Source of the DNA: Thalassospira lucentensis
GTDB lineage: Bacteria; Pseudomonadota; Alphaproteobacteria; Rhodospirillales; Thalassospiraceae
DNA: 64,000 bases
Reading direction: 5' to 3'
Assembly: GCF_011806425.1 (NCBI RefSeq)
Contig: NZ_JAATOV010000003.1
Coordinates: 186,001-250,000 of the forward strand
Shown piece after piece: positions 48,324-58,994 of the stretch. Positions within the stretch are counted from its first letter, which is position 1. Each line of letters begins with the position of its first letter. Made by a program: the position numbers and the translations under genes. The notes beneath the pieces were generated by a model. The model was given only the letters and a program-made list of their open reading frames with translations. It was not told the origin of the DNA and did no database searches.

Positions 48324-48764
48324 ATGCGTTATTTGCACACGATGGTGCGTGTCGAAAATATTGATGACTCACTGAAATTTTATTGTGACCTGCTGGGCAT
48401 GCGCGAAACCCGCCGCATCGAAAGCGAAGAAGGGCGTTTCACCCTGATTTATCTGGCACCCGAGGCCGACGTCGAAAGTGCCAAATCCGTTAAGGCTCCG
48501 GAACTTGAACTGACCTATAACTGGGACCCGGAAAGCTATTCTGGAGGTCGTAACTTCGGTCACTTGGCCTATGAAGTTGATGACATCTATGCCACCTGCC
48601 AGAAACTGATGGATGCCGGTGTAACCATCAACCGCCCGCCGCGCGATGGCCGTATGGCGTTTGTTCGCTCGCCAGACAACATTTCCATCGAGTTCCTGCA
48701 AAAAGGCGACAGCCTGAAACCAGCAGAACCGTGGGCAAGCATGGAAAACACCGGAAGCTGGTAA
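48324..48764 (+). CDS. gloA: Lactoylglutathione lyase (glyoxalase I)
   Basis: Converts the methylglyoxal-glutathione adduct to S-lactoylglutathione. The 146-residue protein has the glyoxalase I start [20 protein letters not shown] with metal ligand His5, and probable ligands in [17 protein letters not shown] Glu, NFGHLAYEV (His) and NISIEFLQK (Glu). GGAG lies eight bases upstream of the ATG. Confidence 0.95.
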   Translation: MRYLHTMVRVENIDDSLKFYCDLLGMRETRRIESEEGRFTLIYLAPEADVESAKSVKAPELELTYNWDPESYSGGRNFGHLAYEVDDIYATCQKLMDAGVTINRPPRDGRMAFVRSPDNISIEFLQKGDSLKPAEPWASMENTGSW

Positions 48765-48817
48765 AACCGGTTTCGGGGATGGTCGTTTTAGACCGTTCTA
48801 AAAGACGTCAGATACAA

Positions 48818-48854
48818 CAAAGGCCCGGATTTAACTCCGGGCCTTTGCTTTTTG
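48818..48854. terminator. Bidirectional terminator between gloA and gltA
   Basis: A 12-bp stem (CAAAGGCCCGGA 48818-48829 with its complement 48836-48847) and a 6-base loop, then CTTTTT on the plus strand. It separates two convergent genes. Confidence 0.88.
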
Positions 48855-48884
48855 ATCTTCGTTAGATCGTTGGTCTTGGGCGAA

Positions 48885-50192
48885 TTAACGCTTGTCGACC
48901 GGAACGAACGGACGTTCTGCGACACCGGTAAACAGCTGACGCGGACGACCGATTTTCTGCGAAGGATCTTCGATCATTTCTTTCCACTGGGCGATCCAGC
49001 CGACGGTACGTGCAACCGCGAACAGCACGGTAAACATGCTGACCGGAATGCCCATCGCTTTAAAGATGATGCCCGAATAGAAATCGACGTTCGGATAGAG
49101 TTTCTTCTCGATGAAGTACTCGTCTTCACGTGCAATGCGTTCAAGTTCCTGCGCAACGTCAAGCAACGGATCGCTGATGTTGAGTTCTTTGAGAACTTCG
49201 TGGCAGGTTTCCTGCATCACTTTGGCGCGCGGATCGTAGTTTTTGTAAACGCGGTGACCAAAGCCCATCAGGCGGAACGGATCGTTCTTGTCTTTTGCTT
49301 TTGCGACATATTCCGGGATGTTTTTCACATCTCCGATTTCGTTAAGCATCTTAAGAACGGCTTCGTTTGCACCACCATGTGCCGGACCCCAAAGGGATGC
49401 GATACCAGCAGCAATACATGCAAACGGATTTGCACCCGAAGAACCGGCAAGACGTACGGTCGAGGTCGATGCATTCTGTTCGTGGTCAGCATGCAAGATC
49501 AGGATACGATCCATTGCTTTGGCCAGAACAGGATTAACAACATACTCTTCGCACGGGTTACCAAACATCATCTGCAGGAAGTTTTCTGCATAACCGAGGT
49601 TGTTGTTCGGATAACGGAACGGCTGACCGATTGAATATTTGTACGCCATCGCTGCGATGGTCGGCATTTTCGCAATCAGGCGATAAGCCGAAATCAGACG
49701 CTGCTGCGGGTCATTGATGTCGGTGCTGTCGTGATAGAACGCAGACATTGCACCAATAACACCAACCATGATGGCCATCGGATGCGCGTCACGGCGGAAG
49801 CCGTTATAGAAATTGCGCATCTGCTCATGCACCATCGTGTGCAGGGTGATGTCAGTTTCGAACTGTTTCTTTTCAGTTGCGTTCGGCAGCTCGCCATAGA
49901 TCAGCAGGTGGCAAACTTCAAGGAAGTCTGCGTTTTCTGCCAGATCGTCAATCGCATAACCACGGTGGCGCAGGATACCCACATCGCCATCAATATAGGT
50001 CAGCTCTGACTGGCAGGAGCCGGTTGACGTAAAGCCAGGATCATATGTGAAAAATCCAGTTTCGGCGTAAAGTTTCCGAATGTCGATAACATCCGGTCCT
50101 ACGCTACCCTTAAGCACCGGCATCTCGATCGACTTGCCTGAGGCATTGTCGGTCAGTGTTACGGTGTGGGAAGTCTTGGAATTATCAGCCAT
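48885..50192 (-). CDS. gltA: Citrate synthase
   Basis: Condenses acetyl-CoA and oxaloacetate at the entry of the TCA cycle. The 435-residue protein is the Gram-negative hexameric type. Catalytic residues lie in [37 protein letters not shown] and the Asp of [27 protein letters not shown] is also conserved. The ATG is preceded by AGGGAAGG on the minus strand. Confidence 0.98.
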   Translation of the reverse strand: MADNSKTSHTVTLTDNASGKSIEMPVLKGSVGPDVIDIRKLYAETGFFTYDPGFTSTGSCQSELTYIDGDVGILRHRGYAIDDLAENADFLEVCHLLIYGELPNATEKKQFETDITLHTMVHEQMRNFYNGFRRDAHPMAIMVGVIGAMSAFYHDSTDINDPQQRLISAYRLIAKMPTIAAMAYKYSIGQPFRYPNNNLGYAENFLQMMFGNPCEEYVVNPVLAKAMDRILILHADHEQNASTSTVRLAGSSGANPFACIAAGIASLWGPAHGGANEAVLKMLNEIGDVKNIPEYVAKAKDKNDPFRLMGFGHRVYKNYDPRAKVMQETCHEVLKELNISDPLLDVAQELERIAREDEYFIEKKLYPNVDFYSGIIFKAMGIPVSMFTVLFAVARTVGWIAQWKEMIEDPSQKIGRPRQLFTGVAERPFVPVDKR

Positions 50193-50241
50193 GACTATTT
50201 TTCCTTCCCTGTTTGAACGAACACGGTTTCAAGTTGGATGC

Positions 50242-50270
50242 AGCATAATGCTGCGGCGCACCAAGCGCAA
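50242..50270 (-). promoter_or_regulatory. Candidate gltA promoter
   Basis: On the minus strand TTGCGC (50270-50265) and TATGCT (50247-50242) are separated by 17 bases, about 50 bases upstream of gltA. The -10 lies in an inverted repeat (GCAGCATAATGCTGC, 50240-50254) that could also be an operator. Confidence 0.5.
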
Positions 50271-50303
50271 ACAGACTATTAGCTTTTTCGTTATTCGCTG
50301 TTG

Positions 50304-51710
50304 TTATGCATCGAAATGGCGAATGCGTTTCAGCGTTTGCTCTTTGCCAAGCACGATCATGACGTCGAAGATGCCTGGTGAAGAATTGGAACCTGTGAGC
50401 ACCGCCCGCAAGGGTTGCGCCACTTTGCCAAGTTTAAGATCAAGTTTCTCGGCGGTTGCGCGAACACTTGCCTCAACGTTCTCTTCGGTCCAGTTGTCAA
50501 GCGCTTCAAGGCTGCTGGCAAGTTCTCCAAACAGACCTTCGGGGGCGCTATCAATCAGGGACTGAGCTTTCTCGTTAAATGACGTAACGCCATCGGTAAC
50601 GTAGAAGGCCGAAGATACGGCGAGCTCGATGAGTGTCTTAGCTCTTTCTTTAAGGCCTGGCATGCCATTGATCAAGATTTCTTTTTGCGCTGCATCAATT
50701 GCATCGCTTCCAATCAGGTCCGCAACCCGTTGGGAAATCTCGTCTACAAGCCTTTTGTCATCTGTCTGGCGCATATAAACGCCGTTCAGGTTGGTCAGCT
50801 TGGCAAAGTCAAAACGTGCCGCACCTTTACCAACGTCGGTGACGTCAAACCACTCAATCGCCTGTTCCTGCGAAATGACTTCGTCATCGCCGTGACCCCA
50901 GCCAAGACGCAGAAGATAGTTGTTCAACGCTTCTGGCAAAAAGCCCATTTCGTCGCGATAGGCATCAACACCCAAAGCACCATGACGTTTGGAAAGCTTC
51001 GCGCCATCCGGGCCGTGAATAAGCGGGATGTGGGCAAATGTCGGAACATCCCAACCCATCGCATCATACAGCGCCTTTTGGCGGAATGCGTTGGTCAGAT
51101 GGTCATCGCCACGAATAACGTTGGTTACGCCCATGTCAAAGTCATCAACAACCACTGACAGCATATAGGTCGGGGTGCCATCGCCACGCAGAATGACATA
51201 ATCGTCAAGCTGCTCATTGCTGACGTGGACTTCACCTTGAACCTGATCGTTGATCACGGCATCGCCTTCCTGCGGCGATTTAAGGCGCACCACAGGCTTA
51301 ACACCTTCTGGGGCTTCGGATGGGTCACGGTCACGCCAGGTGCCGTCATACTTCATTGGGCGGCCCTCTGCGCGTGCTTTTTCGCGCATTGCCGTCAATT
51401 CTTCGGGCGTGCAATAGCAATGATACGCTTTGCCCGCATCAAGAAGCTGTTGGGCAACCTCGGCATGGCGGTCGCGACGGGCAAACTGGAACGTCGGCTC
51501 TTCGTCGGCGGTCAGGCCCAGCCAGTTCAACCCATCAAAAATGGCTTCAACAGCCTCGGGGGTTGACCGTTCGCGGTCTGTGTCTTCGATGCGCAGCAAA
51601 AATTTGCCGCCGGTATGTTTGGCATAAAGCCAGTTATAAAGAGCGGTGCGTGCGCCGCCGATGTGGAGAAACCCGGTCGGGGACGGGGCAAAACGGGTAA
51701 CAACCGTCAT
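50304..51710 (-). CDS. gltX: Glutamyl-tRNA synthetase
   Basis: Charges tRNA-Glu (and tRNA-Gln where the amidotransferase route exists). The 468-residue class I enzyme opens [20 protein letters not shown] (HIGH-type motif HIGG), followed by [12 protein letters not shown] and the KMSKS-type loop [13 protein letters not shown]. The all-helical anticodon domain is complete. Transcribed towards gltA and divergently from comEC. Confidence 0.97.
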   Translation of the reverse strand: MTVVTRFAPSPTGFLHIGGARTALYNWLYAKHTGGKFLLRIEDTDRERSTPEAVEAIFDGLNWLGLTADEEPTFQFARRDRHAEVAQQLLDAGKAYHCYCTPEELTAMREKARAEGRPMKYDGTWRDRDPSEAPEGVKPVVRLKSPQEGDAVINDQVQGEVHVSNEQLDDYVILRGDGTPTYMLSVVVDDFDMGVTNVIRGDDHLTNAFRQKALYDAMGWDVPTFAHIPLIHGPDGAKLSKRHGALGVDAYRDEMGFLPEALNNYLLRLGWGHGDDEVISQEQAIEWFDVTDVGKGAARFDFAKLTNLNGVYMRQTDDKRLVDEISQRVADLIGSDAIDAAQKEILINGMPGLKERAKTLIELAVSSAFYVTDGVTSFNEKAQSLIDSAPEGLFGELASSLEALDNWTEENVEASVRATAEKLDLKLGKVAQPLRAVLTGSNSSPGIFDVMIVLGKEQTLKRIRHFDA

Positions 51711-51830
51711 TCATTCTATCCGTTATTTGGATGTTGTCGCTTGTCGTATGGACTTTTGGCGTGCAGGCTATAGCACAAATGACACGCTGTTGCACCACAG
51801 CGGATGTTAGGTAGGAACTAAGCTGCGGGC

Positions 51831-54035
51831 ATGCTATTGGACATTCGTCGAAGGCGTTTTGGAATAATATCGCAAAAACAAAAGCTTGCAGAGATATTTT
51901 CGCAAGTTACATCCATTGTGGCCCAGCAAAGAAATAAATGGTTTTTGCTGTCGGTTATCTTCTTTGGGTTGGGATGCGCGATCTATTTTTGTCTTCCTGC
52001 GCGCATTTCCACAACCCAATCGGCTACCGCATTGATTCTTTTGGCCAGTGGTTTTTGGCTGTCGCGCCGACGGACAATGGTGGCATTTTGCTTGCAATTA
52101 TTGTCCTGTCTTGCCGCCGGGCTTTTTATCGCGGCACTCCACACCCAAATGGGGCCGACCAACCTTCTGACCCGAACGCTATATTCTACAACTGTCACCG
52201 GCGACATCATTGCTGTTGAACCACGCGGGAAACGACTGCGTGCGACCATTGAACCGATTGCGATTGATGGGCTCGATCAGGATCGTTTTGATTGGACGGT
52301 GCGGCTTAGTTTTCTAGGCGATAGCGACCTTGCGATTGGCGACCGGATATCGGTCCGCGCACGGTTGTTTCCTCTACGTGCACCATCCGTTCCCGGGGAT
52401 CCCGATTTTGCCCGCAATCTGTATTTCAGCGACATCGGTGCGACCGGCTTTGCCTTTGGTCGTCAATTTGAAGTATCGCGCGGTAAAGAAGAAAATAATA
52501 TCAGTGCATTATGGAGGTATATCGAAGTTCTTCGGCAAAAAATATCGCACAAGATTGATGCAAGTTTAAGCGCGCCTGAGGCCGGAATTGCTAAGGCCCT
52601 CATCATTGGGGAACGCGGCGATGTCTGGCCCGAAATTGCCGAAGATTTGCGCAAATCAGGCTTGGCCCATCTGCTGGCGATATCCGGGCTGCATATGGGG
52701 CTTCTCTGCGGCACTGTGTTTTTTCTGATCCGCTGTGGTTTGGCGGCGATCCCGCCCATTGCCTTGCGATATCCAATTAAAAAATGGGCCGCGATTGGCG
52801 CAATGACGGCGGGGCTTGTTTATATGGGATTGTCCGGGGCGACAGTCCCGACACAGCGGGCCTATGTGATGCTGTTTGTGGTCTGGGTCGCGTTGTTGCT
52901 GGATCGACGGGCGATTTCACTGCGTCTGGTCGGTGTTGCGGCTGTGATTGTTTTGCTTTTGCGCCCGGATGCGGTTCTCGGTGCCAGTTTCCAGCTATCC
53001 TTTGCCGCCGTGGGCGCGCTTGTCGCCTTTTACGATGGTCCGGGGCGGCGTTGGCTTGACGGGCAGGGTGCCAGACCGTGGTTTGAACGCGTCTTGGTCT
53101 ATTTGGCGGGGCTTGTGATTACCGGTGTTATTGTTACCGCTGTCACGGCGCCGATCATTGGCTATCACTTTGGTCGCATATCGGCCCTGGGTGTTGTCGC
53201 CAACTTGTTTGCCATTCCGGTGATGGCTTTTTGGGTGATGCCATTAATCGTCGCGGCTTTGGCATTGATGCCATTCGGGTTGGAATATCCCGTACTTTGG
53301 TTGATGCGACCGGGACTGACCATCTTGCTTGATACCGCGTCATGGCTTGGCAATGTTGAATGGGGGTTGTGGTATGTCGCGGGGCTCGATGCCGCGGCCA
53401 TGACCTGCCTGGTGTTAGCGCTAACATGGTGTGTGATCTGGCGCCATCGCCTGATGCTGCTGCCCGTCATTCCAGTTTTGATCGCAGCTGTGATCTTTCA
53501 AACCCAGCATCAATCTTCTGACATTTTAATCTCTGGGGATCGGGAAAGCTGGGCGGTTTTTGACCGCAATCAACAGGTTCTTCATATCCCCGAAAAGCTG
53601 TCATCCTTTCAAAAATCGATTTGGATGGCGCGCTTTGGCCTGCGTCCCGAAAACGAAAACCAACAGGTGCAAGCCTGTACCGACGAACCCTGTTATATCG
53701 CCCTTGGTGGGGATCATCCCAAAAACATCATCATCGCCAGTGCTTTGACCGACCCGTTCTATGCCTGCCGGAATGCCGATATCGTTGTTGATCTGAAAAA
53801 CGACCTGCCAACCAAACAGTGCCGCGCATCTGGCACAGATATTCAGATCGATGATGATGTTTTGTGGTGGCAAGGCGGGGTGGCGATGAATCCGAAAAAT
53901 ATTGGCGACACAGACAAAGCCAGTGACCTTAACACGGTCAGCAACCGCCAAAATCAGGACCCGTCGATACTGTCAGTGCGCCAACAGGCGGGGCCTTGGC
54001 CATGGATCGTGATTGGCGGCAAAGTTGCCCGCTAA
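51831..54035 (+). CDS. comEC: ComEC/Rec2 family membrane protein
   Basis: In competent bacteria ComEC forms the inner-membrane channel for single-stranded DNA. The 734-residue protein has an N-terminal membrane pair, an OB-like DUF4131 region (about 90-200), and the competence core with the signature RKSGLAHLLAISGLHMGLLC and about ten helices. The C-terminal 170 residues are soluble but lack the HxHxDH motif of the metallo-beta-lactamase domain found in Bacillus ComEC. Uptake function is not shown by the window; lexA next door is the usual neighbour. Confidence 0.9.
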   Translation: MLLDIRRRRFGIISQKQKLAEIFSQVTSIVAQQRNKWFLLSVIFFGLGCAIYFCLPARISTTQSATALILLASGFWLSRRRTMVAFCLQLLSCLAAGLFIAALHTQMGPTNLLTRTLYSTTVTGDIIAVEPRGKRLRATIEPIAIDGLDQDRFDWTVRLSFLGDSDLAIGDRISVRARLFPLRAPSVPGDPDFARNLYFSDIGATGFAFGRQFEVSRGKEENNISALWRYIEVLRQKISHKIDASLSAPEAGIAKALIIGERGDVWPEIAEDLRKSGLAHLLAISGLHMGLLCGTVFFLIRCGLAAIPPIALRYPIKKWAAIGAMTAGLVYMGLSGATVPTQRAYVMLFVVWVALLLDRRAISLRLVGVAAVIVLLLRPDAVLGASFQLSFAAVGALVAFYDGPGRRWLDGQGARPWFERVLVYLAGLVITGVIVTAVTAPIIGYHFGRISALGVVANLFAIPVMAFWVMPLIVAALALMPFGLEYPVLWLMRPGLTILLDTASWLGNVEWGLWYVAGLDAAAMTCLVLALTWCVIWRHRLMLLPVIPVLIAAVIFQTQHQSSDILISGDRESWAVFDRNQQVLHIPEKLSSFQKSIWMARFGLRPENENQQVQACTDEPCYIALGGDHPKNIIIASALTDPFYACRNADIVVDLKNDLPTKQCRASGTDIQIDDDVLWWQGGVAMNPKNIGDTDKASDLNTVSNRQNQDPSILSVRQQAGPWPWIVIGGKVAR

Positions 54036-54104
54036 GTTTGGGGTTTGGTTTTGATCCACGCGGGTGGGGAAAATGCCCAAATTAAATCATCATACAAATA
54101 AATA

Positions 54105-54133
54105 TCGCCCGGACTTAATGTAAATCCGGGCGA
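54105..54133. terminator. Hairpin between comEC and lexA
   Basis: TCGCCCGGA (54105-54113) pairs with TCCGGGCGA (54125-54133). It has no proper T-run on either strand, so termination is plausible but weak for these convergent genes. Confidence 0.45.
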
Positions 54134-54177
54134 CATATCAATTGGTTATGCGGGGAGCCGAAACTTAATGCTTCAGC

Positions 54178-54885
54178 TCAATATTGCCGCAACAGTCCGA
54201 CCAGACGGCCCTGAATGCGGACGCGGTCGGGTGACAAGGACCGCGTTTCATAGCGCGCATTGGCCGGTTCAAGCATCACTTGACCAAGACCGCGTTTCAG
54301 GCGTTTAAGCGTCGCTTCGCTGTCATCGACAAGGGCGACGACAATCGTGCCGTCATGGGCCTGTTCACAGCGCTGGATCAGGACTGTATCGCCATCAAGA
54401 ATACCGGCCTCGATCATGGAATCACCTGAAACCTCAAGCGCGTAATGATCACCGGTCCCCAAAAGGGCGGCTGGAACCTGCACCATCGTGCTTTGATCGC
54501 GCAGTGCTTCAATCGGTGTACCTGCGGCAATCCGCCCATAAAGCGGCAGCGAAATGGCGTCGTTGCTGTCAGAAAACGCTGTTGGCACCGTCGTTGGCCG
54601 ATGCGGCGTTTTGCGCGCATTGGCGATAGAGGTCACATTATTGGCGGTTTCCGGGGTGTCATCATTGCTGTTATCAGGCAGGCGCAAGACTTCAAGCGCA
54701 CGGGCCCGGTGGGCCAGGCGGCGGATAAAACCGCGTTCTTCAAGCCCGGTAATCAGGCGGTGAATGCCCGATTTGGATTTAAGGTCCAGTGCCTCCTTCA
54801 TCTCATCAAAAGAAGGCGAGATCCCGCGATCGCGAAGGTAATTGTCGATATAGACCAGCAATTCGTATTGCTTACGCGTCAGCAT
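54178..54885 (-). CDS. lexA: LexA repressor
   Basis: SOS-response repressor that cleaves itself when RecA is activated. The 235-residue protein has the N-terminal winged helix ([20 protein letters not shown] with [10 protein letters not shown] as recognition region), a linker, and the S24 peptidase domain. The cleavage site is Ala121-Gly122 (RIAAGTP), and the catalytic pair is Ser156 (GDSMIEAG) and Lys194 (ATLKRLK). It controls itself through the SOS box just upstream. Confidence 0.97.
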   Translation of the reverse strand: MLTRKQYELLVYIDNYLRDRGISPSFDEMKEALDLKSKSGIHRLITGLEERGFIRRLAHRARALEVLRLPDNSNDDTPETANNVTSIANARKTPHRPTTVPTAFSDSNDAISLPLYGRIAAGTPIEALRDQSTMVQVPAALLGTGDHYALEVSGDSMIEAGILDGDTVLIQRCEQAHDGTIVVALVDDSEATLKRLKRGLGQVMLEPANARYETRSLSPDRVRIQGRLVGLLRQY

Positions 54886-54929
54886 GACATTTTCCGAACC
54901 TGTAGAAAGAACAAAATGAATACATAAGT

Positions 54930-54958
54930 GTTCTACTTTAGTTCTTTTCCGAGGTCAA
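54930..54958 (-). promoter_or_regulatory. lexA promoter with SOS box
   Basis: GTTC-TACTTTA-GTTC at 54930-54944 is the alphaproteobacterial LexA site (direct repeat, 7-base spacer). On the minus strand the same stretch holds TAGAAC as -10 (54935-54930) with TTGACC as -35 (54958-54953) at 17 bases, so the box covers the -10 and spacer. This is the expected autorepression layout. Confidence 0.88.
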
Positions 54959-55163
54959 GCATGTCCGATCCACTTGATGGTGGAATTGTTCAATCGGGCC
55001 TATTCTTCAAAATAAGTGAATAATCACCCGCATCACCACAGATGCGCTGAACTCCGAATTTTATGCGCGCGCCATCTGTTCATACACGAGCAAATCGTGC
55101 GTCGGTATCCGCCTTTAGATGGGGCGGAAGATATGTCGGAAGATACGCCTTAATATCCCGTAC
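54959..55163. other. Gap between lexA and moaC without a gene
   Basis: In many alphaproteobacteria moeA lies here between moaC and lexA. No frame resembling MoeA or a fragment of it was seen on either strand; short direct repeats (GGAAGATATG/GGAAGATACG near 55130-55150) are the only structure noted. Confidence 0.5.
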
Positions 55164-55643
55164 CTAGTCGGCGATAAAGGTGCCCGATTTGCCGCCTTCT
55201 TTTCGGGTGACACGAAGGTCGGTAATCTGCATGCCCTTATCGACTGCCTTGCACATGTCAAACACGGTCAGTGCCGCGACAGATGCCGCAGTCAGGGCCT
55301 CCATCTCGACCCCGGTTTTCCCGGTGGTTTTGCAGGTGGCGGTAATATCGACGGCATCAACATCCTTGGCCAGTTCAAGATCCACCGTGACCGATGTGAG
55401 GGGCAGGGGGTGGCAGAGCGGGATCAGGTCGGGGGTTTTCTTGGCCCCCATGATCCCGGCCAGTTGGGCAATGCCAAGCACATCCCCCTTTTTATGCCCG
55501 CGATTTGCAATCAGCTCGTAAGTTTTGGCAGACATCAAAACCCGTGCCTTGGCAACTGCGATCCGCGAGGTGTCAGCCTTGGTCGAAATATCAACCATTA
55601 CCGCGTTGCCACCCGCATCAATATGGGAAAGTTCGTCTGCCAT
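55164..55643 (-). CDS. moaC: Cyclic pyranopterin monophosphate synthase MoaC
   Basis: Second enzyme activity of molybdenum cofactor synthesis, forming cPMP together with MoaA. The 159-residue protein has the family landmarks [32 protein letters not shown] and [20 protein letters not shown], with the catalytic Lys in [16 protein letters not shown] lies five bases before the ATG. It is cut off from its usual partners trpC and moeA. Confidence 0.96.
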   Translation of the reverse strand: MADELSHIDAGGNAVMVDISTKADTSRIAVAKARVLMSAKTYELIANRGHKKGDVLGIAQLAGIMGAKKTPDLIPLCHPLPLTSVTVDLELAKDVDAVDITATCKTTGKTGVEMEALTAASVAALTVFDMCKAVDKGMQITDLRVTRKEGGKSGTFIAD

Positions 55644-55725
55644 GGTGCTTCCTTGTTGGGCTTAGGGTTGTGTGCTAATCGGTTAATACACTTAAAGATA
55701 TTTATGATCGAAAATGGTAAGATTG

Positions 55726-56271
55726 ATGAAGACATACACCAAACTAATTGTTGGTGGAACGCTGGTTCTGCTTCAGGCGTGTGCTAGCGGGCCAAGCCTT
55801 GATCGTCTGGTCGACACGGACACGGTCACCCGTTTTCTTGAAATTGGCATCCGACACCTTGAGAGAGAATATCAAGATCCATCATACTTACCGCCCGGAT
55901 ATCGCAAACTAGACCGCGAACAGGTGGAAGCAGTTCTTGTTGGCAAATCTTTCACGTTGGTCAATCCGGCCAACGGATTTCAAGTTCGTGCGCAACTCGA
56001 CAGTGAAAATCAAGTCATCATCCGTGGGCGGCGGGGCGCATATTGGTCGGGCAATGCTTCGTGGGAACGCTTTTCTTGGGGCGATTATCACGACAGAGAC
56101 AAACTGTGCCTGACATCCCAATTCTGCTTTGTCTTTTCACGGTTCGATGATCTTGAAGGTGACGACATTCTTGGTGCGCGCGTGCATCGAGGCGGTAAAA
56201 AGCTATTGAAGTTAAACTACCGCTATTGGGTGTTCACAAACATTGATCAGATCAACGTTCCGGCTGATTAG
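55726..56271 (+). CDS. Putative lipoprotein of unknown function
   Basis: I do not recognise the family. The start is taken as ATG 55726 (MKTYTKLIVGGTLVLLQACAS), which puts a lipobox (LLQAC) at residue 19; ATG 55714 would add four residues. Neither has a strong ribosome binding site. The mature 163 residues are hydrophilic with SYLPPGYRKLDREQVEAVLVG, a GKSFTLVNP segment and aromatic WSGNASWERFSWGDYHDRDKL (in part); CLTSQFCFVF has two cysteines that could pair. The KSFTLVNPANGF...CLTSQFCFVF layout faintly resembles small envelope proteins with a beta-sandwich, but this is a guess. It interrupts trpC-moaC on the opposite strand. Confidence 0.75.
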   Translation: MKTYTKLIVGGTLVLLQACASGPSLDRLVDTDTVTRFLEIGIRHLEREYQDPSYLPPGYRKLDREQVEAVLVGKSFTLVNPANGFQVRAQLDSENQVIIRGRRGAYWSGNASWERFSWGDYHDRDKLCLTSQFCFVFSRFDDLEGDDILGARVHRGGKKLLKLNYRYWVFTNIDQINVPAD

Positions 56272-56290
56272 ATCCTCCATCAGCCGGAAC
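56257..56290. terminator. 12-bp hairpin between the lipoprotein and trpC
   Basis: GTTCCGGCTGAT (56257-56268) is fully complementary to 56279-56290, and the lipoprotein stop codon lies in the loop. It lacks a T-run on both strands. It may end both convergent transcripts or protect 3' ends. Confidence 0.55.
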
Positions 56291-56314
56291 TACAATCATG
56301 AATGACGAAGATCG

Positions 56315-57112
56315 TTACGCCGCAAGGCCCAGAAGGGTTTTGGTGGCGGCGGTGACGTCTTCTTGGCGCATCAGGCTTTCGCCGATCAGGAAGCATTGCG
56401 CGCCGTGTTTGGCCATTCGGGCCAAGTCATCGGACGTAAACAAACCACTTTCCGAAACGAGCAACCGGTCTTTGTCGACCATGCTTGCCAGTTCTTCGGT
56501 CGTGGTCAGCGACGTTTCCATGGTTTTAAGATTGCGGTTATTGATCCCGATCAGACGCGATTTGAGTTTCAGTGCGCGTTCGAGTTCCGGGGCGTTGTGC
56601 ACCTCGATCAGGACATCCATGCCAAGGGTATGGGCGGCATCTTCAAGTTCGGCGGCAAGGTCGTCTTCCAAGGCGGCCATGATCAACAGGATGCAGTCCG
56701 CGCCAAGTGCGCGGGCCTCGGTGACCTGATAGGGATCAATCATGAAGTCCTTACGAAGGGCCGGAAGATCAACAGCGGCGCGCGCGGCGACCAGATAGCT
56801 GTCATCACCCTGGAAATAGGGCACATCGGTCAAGACCGACAGGCAGCTTGCACCACCAGCCTTATAAGCCTTGGCGAGTTCTGGCGGATTAAAGTCCGCG
56901 CGAATAAGTCCCTTGGAGGGGGAGGCTTTTTTGATTTCGGCAATCAAGCCATAGCGCCCATCAGCAACGGATGTTTCAAGCGCGTTGATAAAACCACGCG
57001 GGGCCGATTGCGTTTTGGCCGCAGCGTCAAGTTCGCCAAGCGTCTTGCGGGCTTTGCAGGCCGCAACGTGATCGCGTTTGTCGGCGCAGATTTTTTTAAG
57101 AACGTCGCTCAC
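56315..57112 (-). CDS. trpC: Indole-3-glycerol phosphate synthase
   Basis: Ring-closing step of tryptophan synthesis. The 265-residue TIM-barrel protein is the stand-alone form without a fused TrpF. Conserved segments are [16 protein letters not shown] (catalytic Lys and Lys), [37 protein letters not shown] (in part), and [15 protein letters not shown]. It overlaps trpD by four bases. Confidence 0.97.
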   Translation of the reverse strand: MSDVLKKICADKRDHVAACKARKTLGELDAAAKTQSAPRGFINALETSVADGRYGLIAEIKKASPSKGLIRADFNPPELAKAYKAGGASCLSVLTDVPYFQGDDSYLVAARAAVDLPALRKDFMIDPYQVTEARALGADCILLIMAALEDDLAAELEDAAHTLGMDVLIEVHNAPELERALKLKSRLIGINNRNLKTMETSLTTTEELASMVDKDRLLVSESGLFTSDDLARMAKHGAQCFLIGESLMRQEDVTAATKTLLGLAA

Positions 57113-58143
57113 GCTGGATTTCCTTCGTTGGTAATCGCCACAAGGCCCTTAAGTGTTTCTGCGGCCTCGCCGGTATCAATGGCGTTTGCTGCCTTGGCAA
57201 TGCCATCGGCAAGATCGGTTGCGATATCACTGACGACAAGGGCAGCACCGGCATTCATCAAGACGATGTCACGATATGCGCTTTTTTGACCGGCCAGAAG
57301 ATCGGTAATGGCACGGGCATTTTCATCGGCATCGCCACCTTTAAGCGCGTCAAGTGTGGCGATTTCCAAACCAAAATCACCCGGATTAATTTCAAAGGTG
57401 GTGACATTGCCATTTTTGACTTCGGCGCAGAAAGTCGGGCCGGTGGTTGAGATTTCATCAAGCCCATCATGCCCATGCACAACCCACGCATGGACGGAGC
57501 CAAGGCGGTTTAGAACGTTGGCAATCGGTTCAACCCATTCACGGGCAAACACGCCAAGAACCTGGCGTTTGGTTTTGGCCGGATTGGCAAGCGGGCCCAA
57601 AAGGTTAAAGATGGTGCGCGTGCCCATTTCAACGCGGGTTGGCATCACGTGGCGCATGGCCGAATGGTGACGGGTTGCCATCATGAAGCAGAGATTGATG
57701 GTTTTAAGCGCCTTTTCCAAAAGCGCCATATCCGCATCCAGATTAACCCCAAGCGCCATCAAAACATCGGCGGATCCCGATTTTGACGATGCCGCGCGGT
57801 TGCCGTGTTTGGCAACTGTTGCGCCGGCGGCCGCGGCCACAATCGCAGCAGCGGTTGAGATGTTATAGGTGCCGCTGCCATCACCACCAGTGCCACAGGT
57901 ATCAACCGCATTTTCAGCGGCAATGATCCCGGTTGCCTTGGCGCGCATAACGCGTGCCGCCCCGGTGATTTCATCGACCGTTTCCCCACGCAGGCGCAAG
58001 CCCATCAGAAACGCCCCCATCTGTGACGGGGTTGCCTGACCTGACATCAGAACACTAAACGCCTGTTCGGCCTGTTCTTCGTTCAGTCTTTCGCCAGTTG
58101 CGACTTTGGCCAAGATGGCCTTGAGATCGTTATCGGTCGACAT
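57109..58143 (-). CDS. trpD: Anthranilate phosphoribosyltransferase
   Basis: Transfers phosphoribose from PRPP to anthranilate. The 344-residue protein has the PRPP motif [20 protein letters not shown] (in part), [25 protein letters not shown] loop, and the substrate segment [28 protein letters not shown] (in part). Middle gene of the trpG-trpD-trpC unit. Confidence 0.97.
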   Translation of the reverse strand: MSTDNDLKAILAKVATGERLNEEQAEQAFSVLMSGQATPSQMGAFLMGLRLRGETVDEITGAARVMRAKATGIIAAENAVDTCGTGGDGSGTYNISTAAAIVAAAAGATVAKHGNRAASSKSGSADVLMALGVNLDADMALLEKALKTINLCFMMATRHHSAMRHVMPTRVEMGTRTIFNLLGPLANPAKTKRQVLGVFAREWVEPIANVLNRLGSVHAWVVHGHDGLDEISTTGPTFCAEVKNGNVTTFEINPGDFGLEIATLDALKGGDADENARAITDLLAGQKSAYRDIVLMNAGAALVVSDIATDLADGIAKAANAIDTGEAAETLKGLVAITNEGNPA

Positions 58144-58176
58144 ACAGGTGTCCTCGGTTTGCGGTCCGCAGCAGGA

Positions 58177-58749
58177 TCAAATGCGCGGAAAATCGATAAA
58201 ATTCTTAAGCAATGCGTGGCCATGTTCCGACGCGATGCTTTCAGGATGAAACTGAACGCCATGAATCTGATGGGTTTTATGACGTACACCCATGATCAGA
58301 CCATCATCGCTTTCGGCCGTAATTTCAAGGCAATCGGGCAGGGTGTCGCGTTCAATCACCAATGAATGATAACGCGTGGCGGAAAAGGGGCTCGGCAGGC
58401 CGCTAAACACGCTGGTGGCGTCATGTTTCATCGCATCGGTTTTACCATGCATGCAATGGGGGGCACGAATGACCTTGCCGCCAAATGCCTGGCCGATGGA
58501 TTGATGGCCCAGACACACGCCCAACAGCTTGACCTTACCCGCAGCGGCCTTGATCAGATCAAGACAAATACCCGCCCGCTCCGGATCGCACGGACCCGGC
58601 GATATCACGATGCCTTCGGGGTTGAGGGCAAGGGCATCCTCAACCGTGATTTCATCATTGCGGCGGACTTCGACCTCGGGACCGAGTTCGCGCAGGTAAT
58701 GCCACAAATTGAATGTGAAGCTGTCGTAATTATCGATGAGGAGGTACAT
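58177..58749 (-). CDS. trpG: Anthranilate synthase component II (glutamine amidotransferase)
   Basis: Supplies ammonia from glutamine to TrpE. The 190-residue class I amidotransferase has the triad Cys79 (GVCLGHQ), His168 and Glu170 (QFHPESI). It starts [14 protein letters not shown]; an upstream ATG at 58797 adds 16 residues unlike the family. The same subunit may serve folate synthesis (PabA role), as in organisms with one such gene. Confidence 0.96.
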   Translation of the reverse strand: MYLLIDNYDSFTFNLWHYLRELGPEVEVRRNDEITVEDALALNPEGIVISPGPCDPERAGICLDLIKAAAGKVKLLGVCLGHQSIGQAFGGKVIRAPHCMHGKTDAMKHDATSVFSGLPSPFSATRYHSLVIERDTLPDCLEITAESDDGLIMGVRHKTHQIHGVQFHPESIASEHGHALLKNFIDFPRI

Positions 58750-58994
58750 CGCGGGAAAAGGCCTATAAATATGAAGGTCGGCAGAGAATAAACGCACGTG
58801 GCGCTACGTCAAGCGGAAGCAAGGTAAGGATTTTTTCGCCCAAATGCGAGAAGGGAATGAATGAATTAACAGGGTGCTAACCAGAGGCAATGTAAAACCA
58901 GCATAACAACCGTCTGCAGAGTCGGTGTATAATCACTATATGGGTAGCACGAACCGGTTCACGAGACCGGGCAAACCAAACTGGAGACCACCAC

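Noticed and set aside
48852..49634. 260-residue plus-strand frame opposite gltA
   Set aside because: Shadow of the citrate synthase gene, which has full family motifs on the minus strand.
56363..57289. 308-residue plus-strand frame opposite trpC/trpD
   Set aside because: Shadow frame; trpC and trpD are certain on the minus strand.
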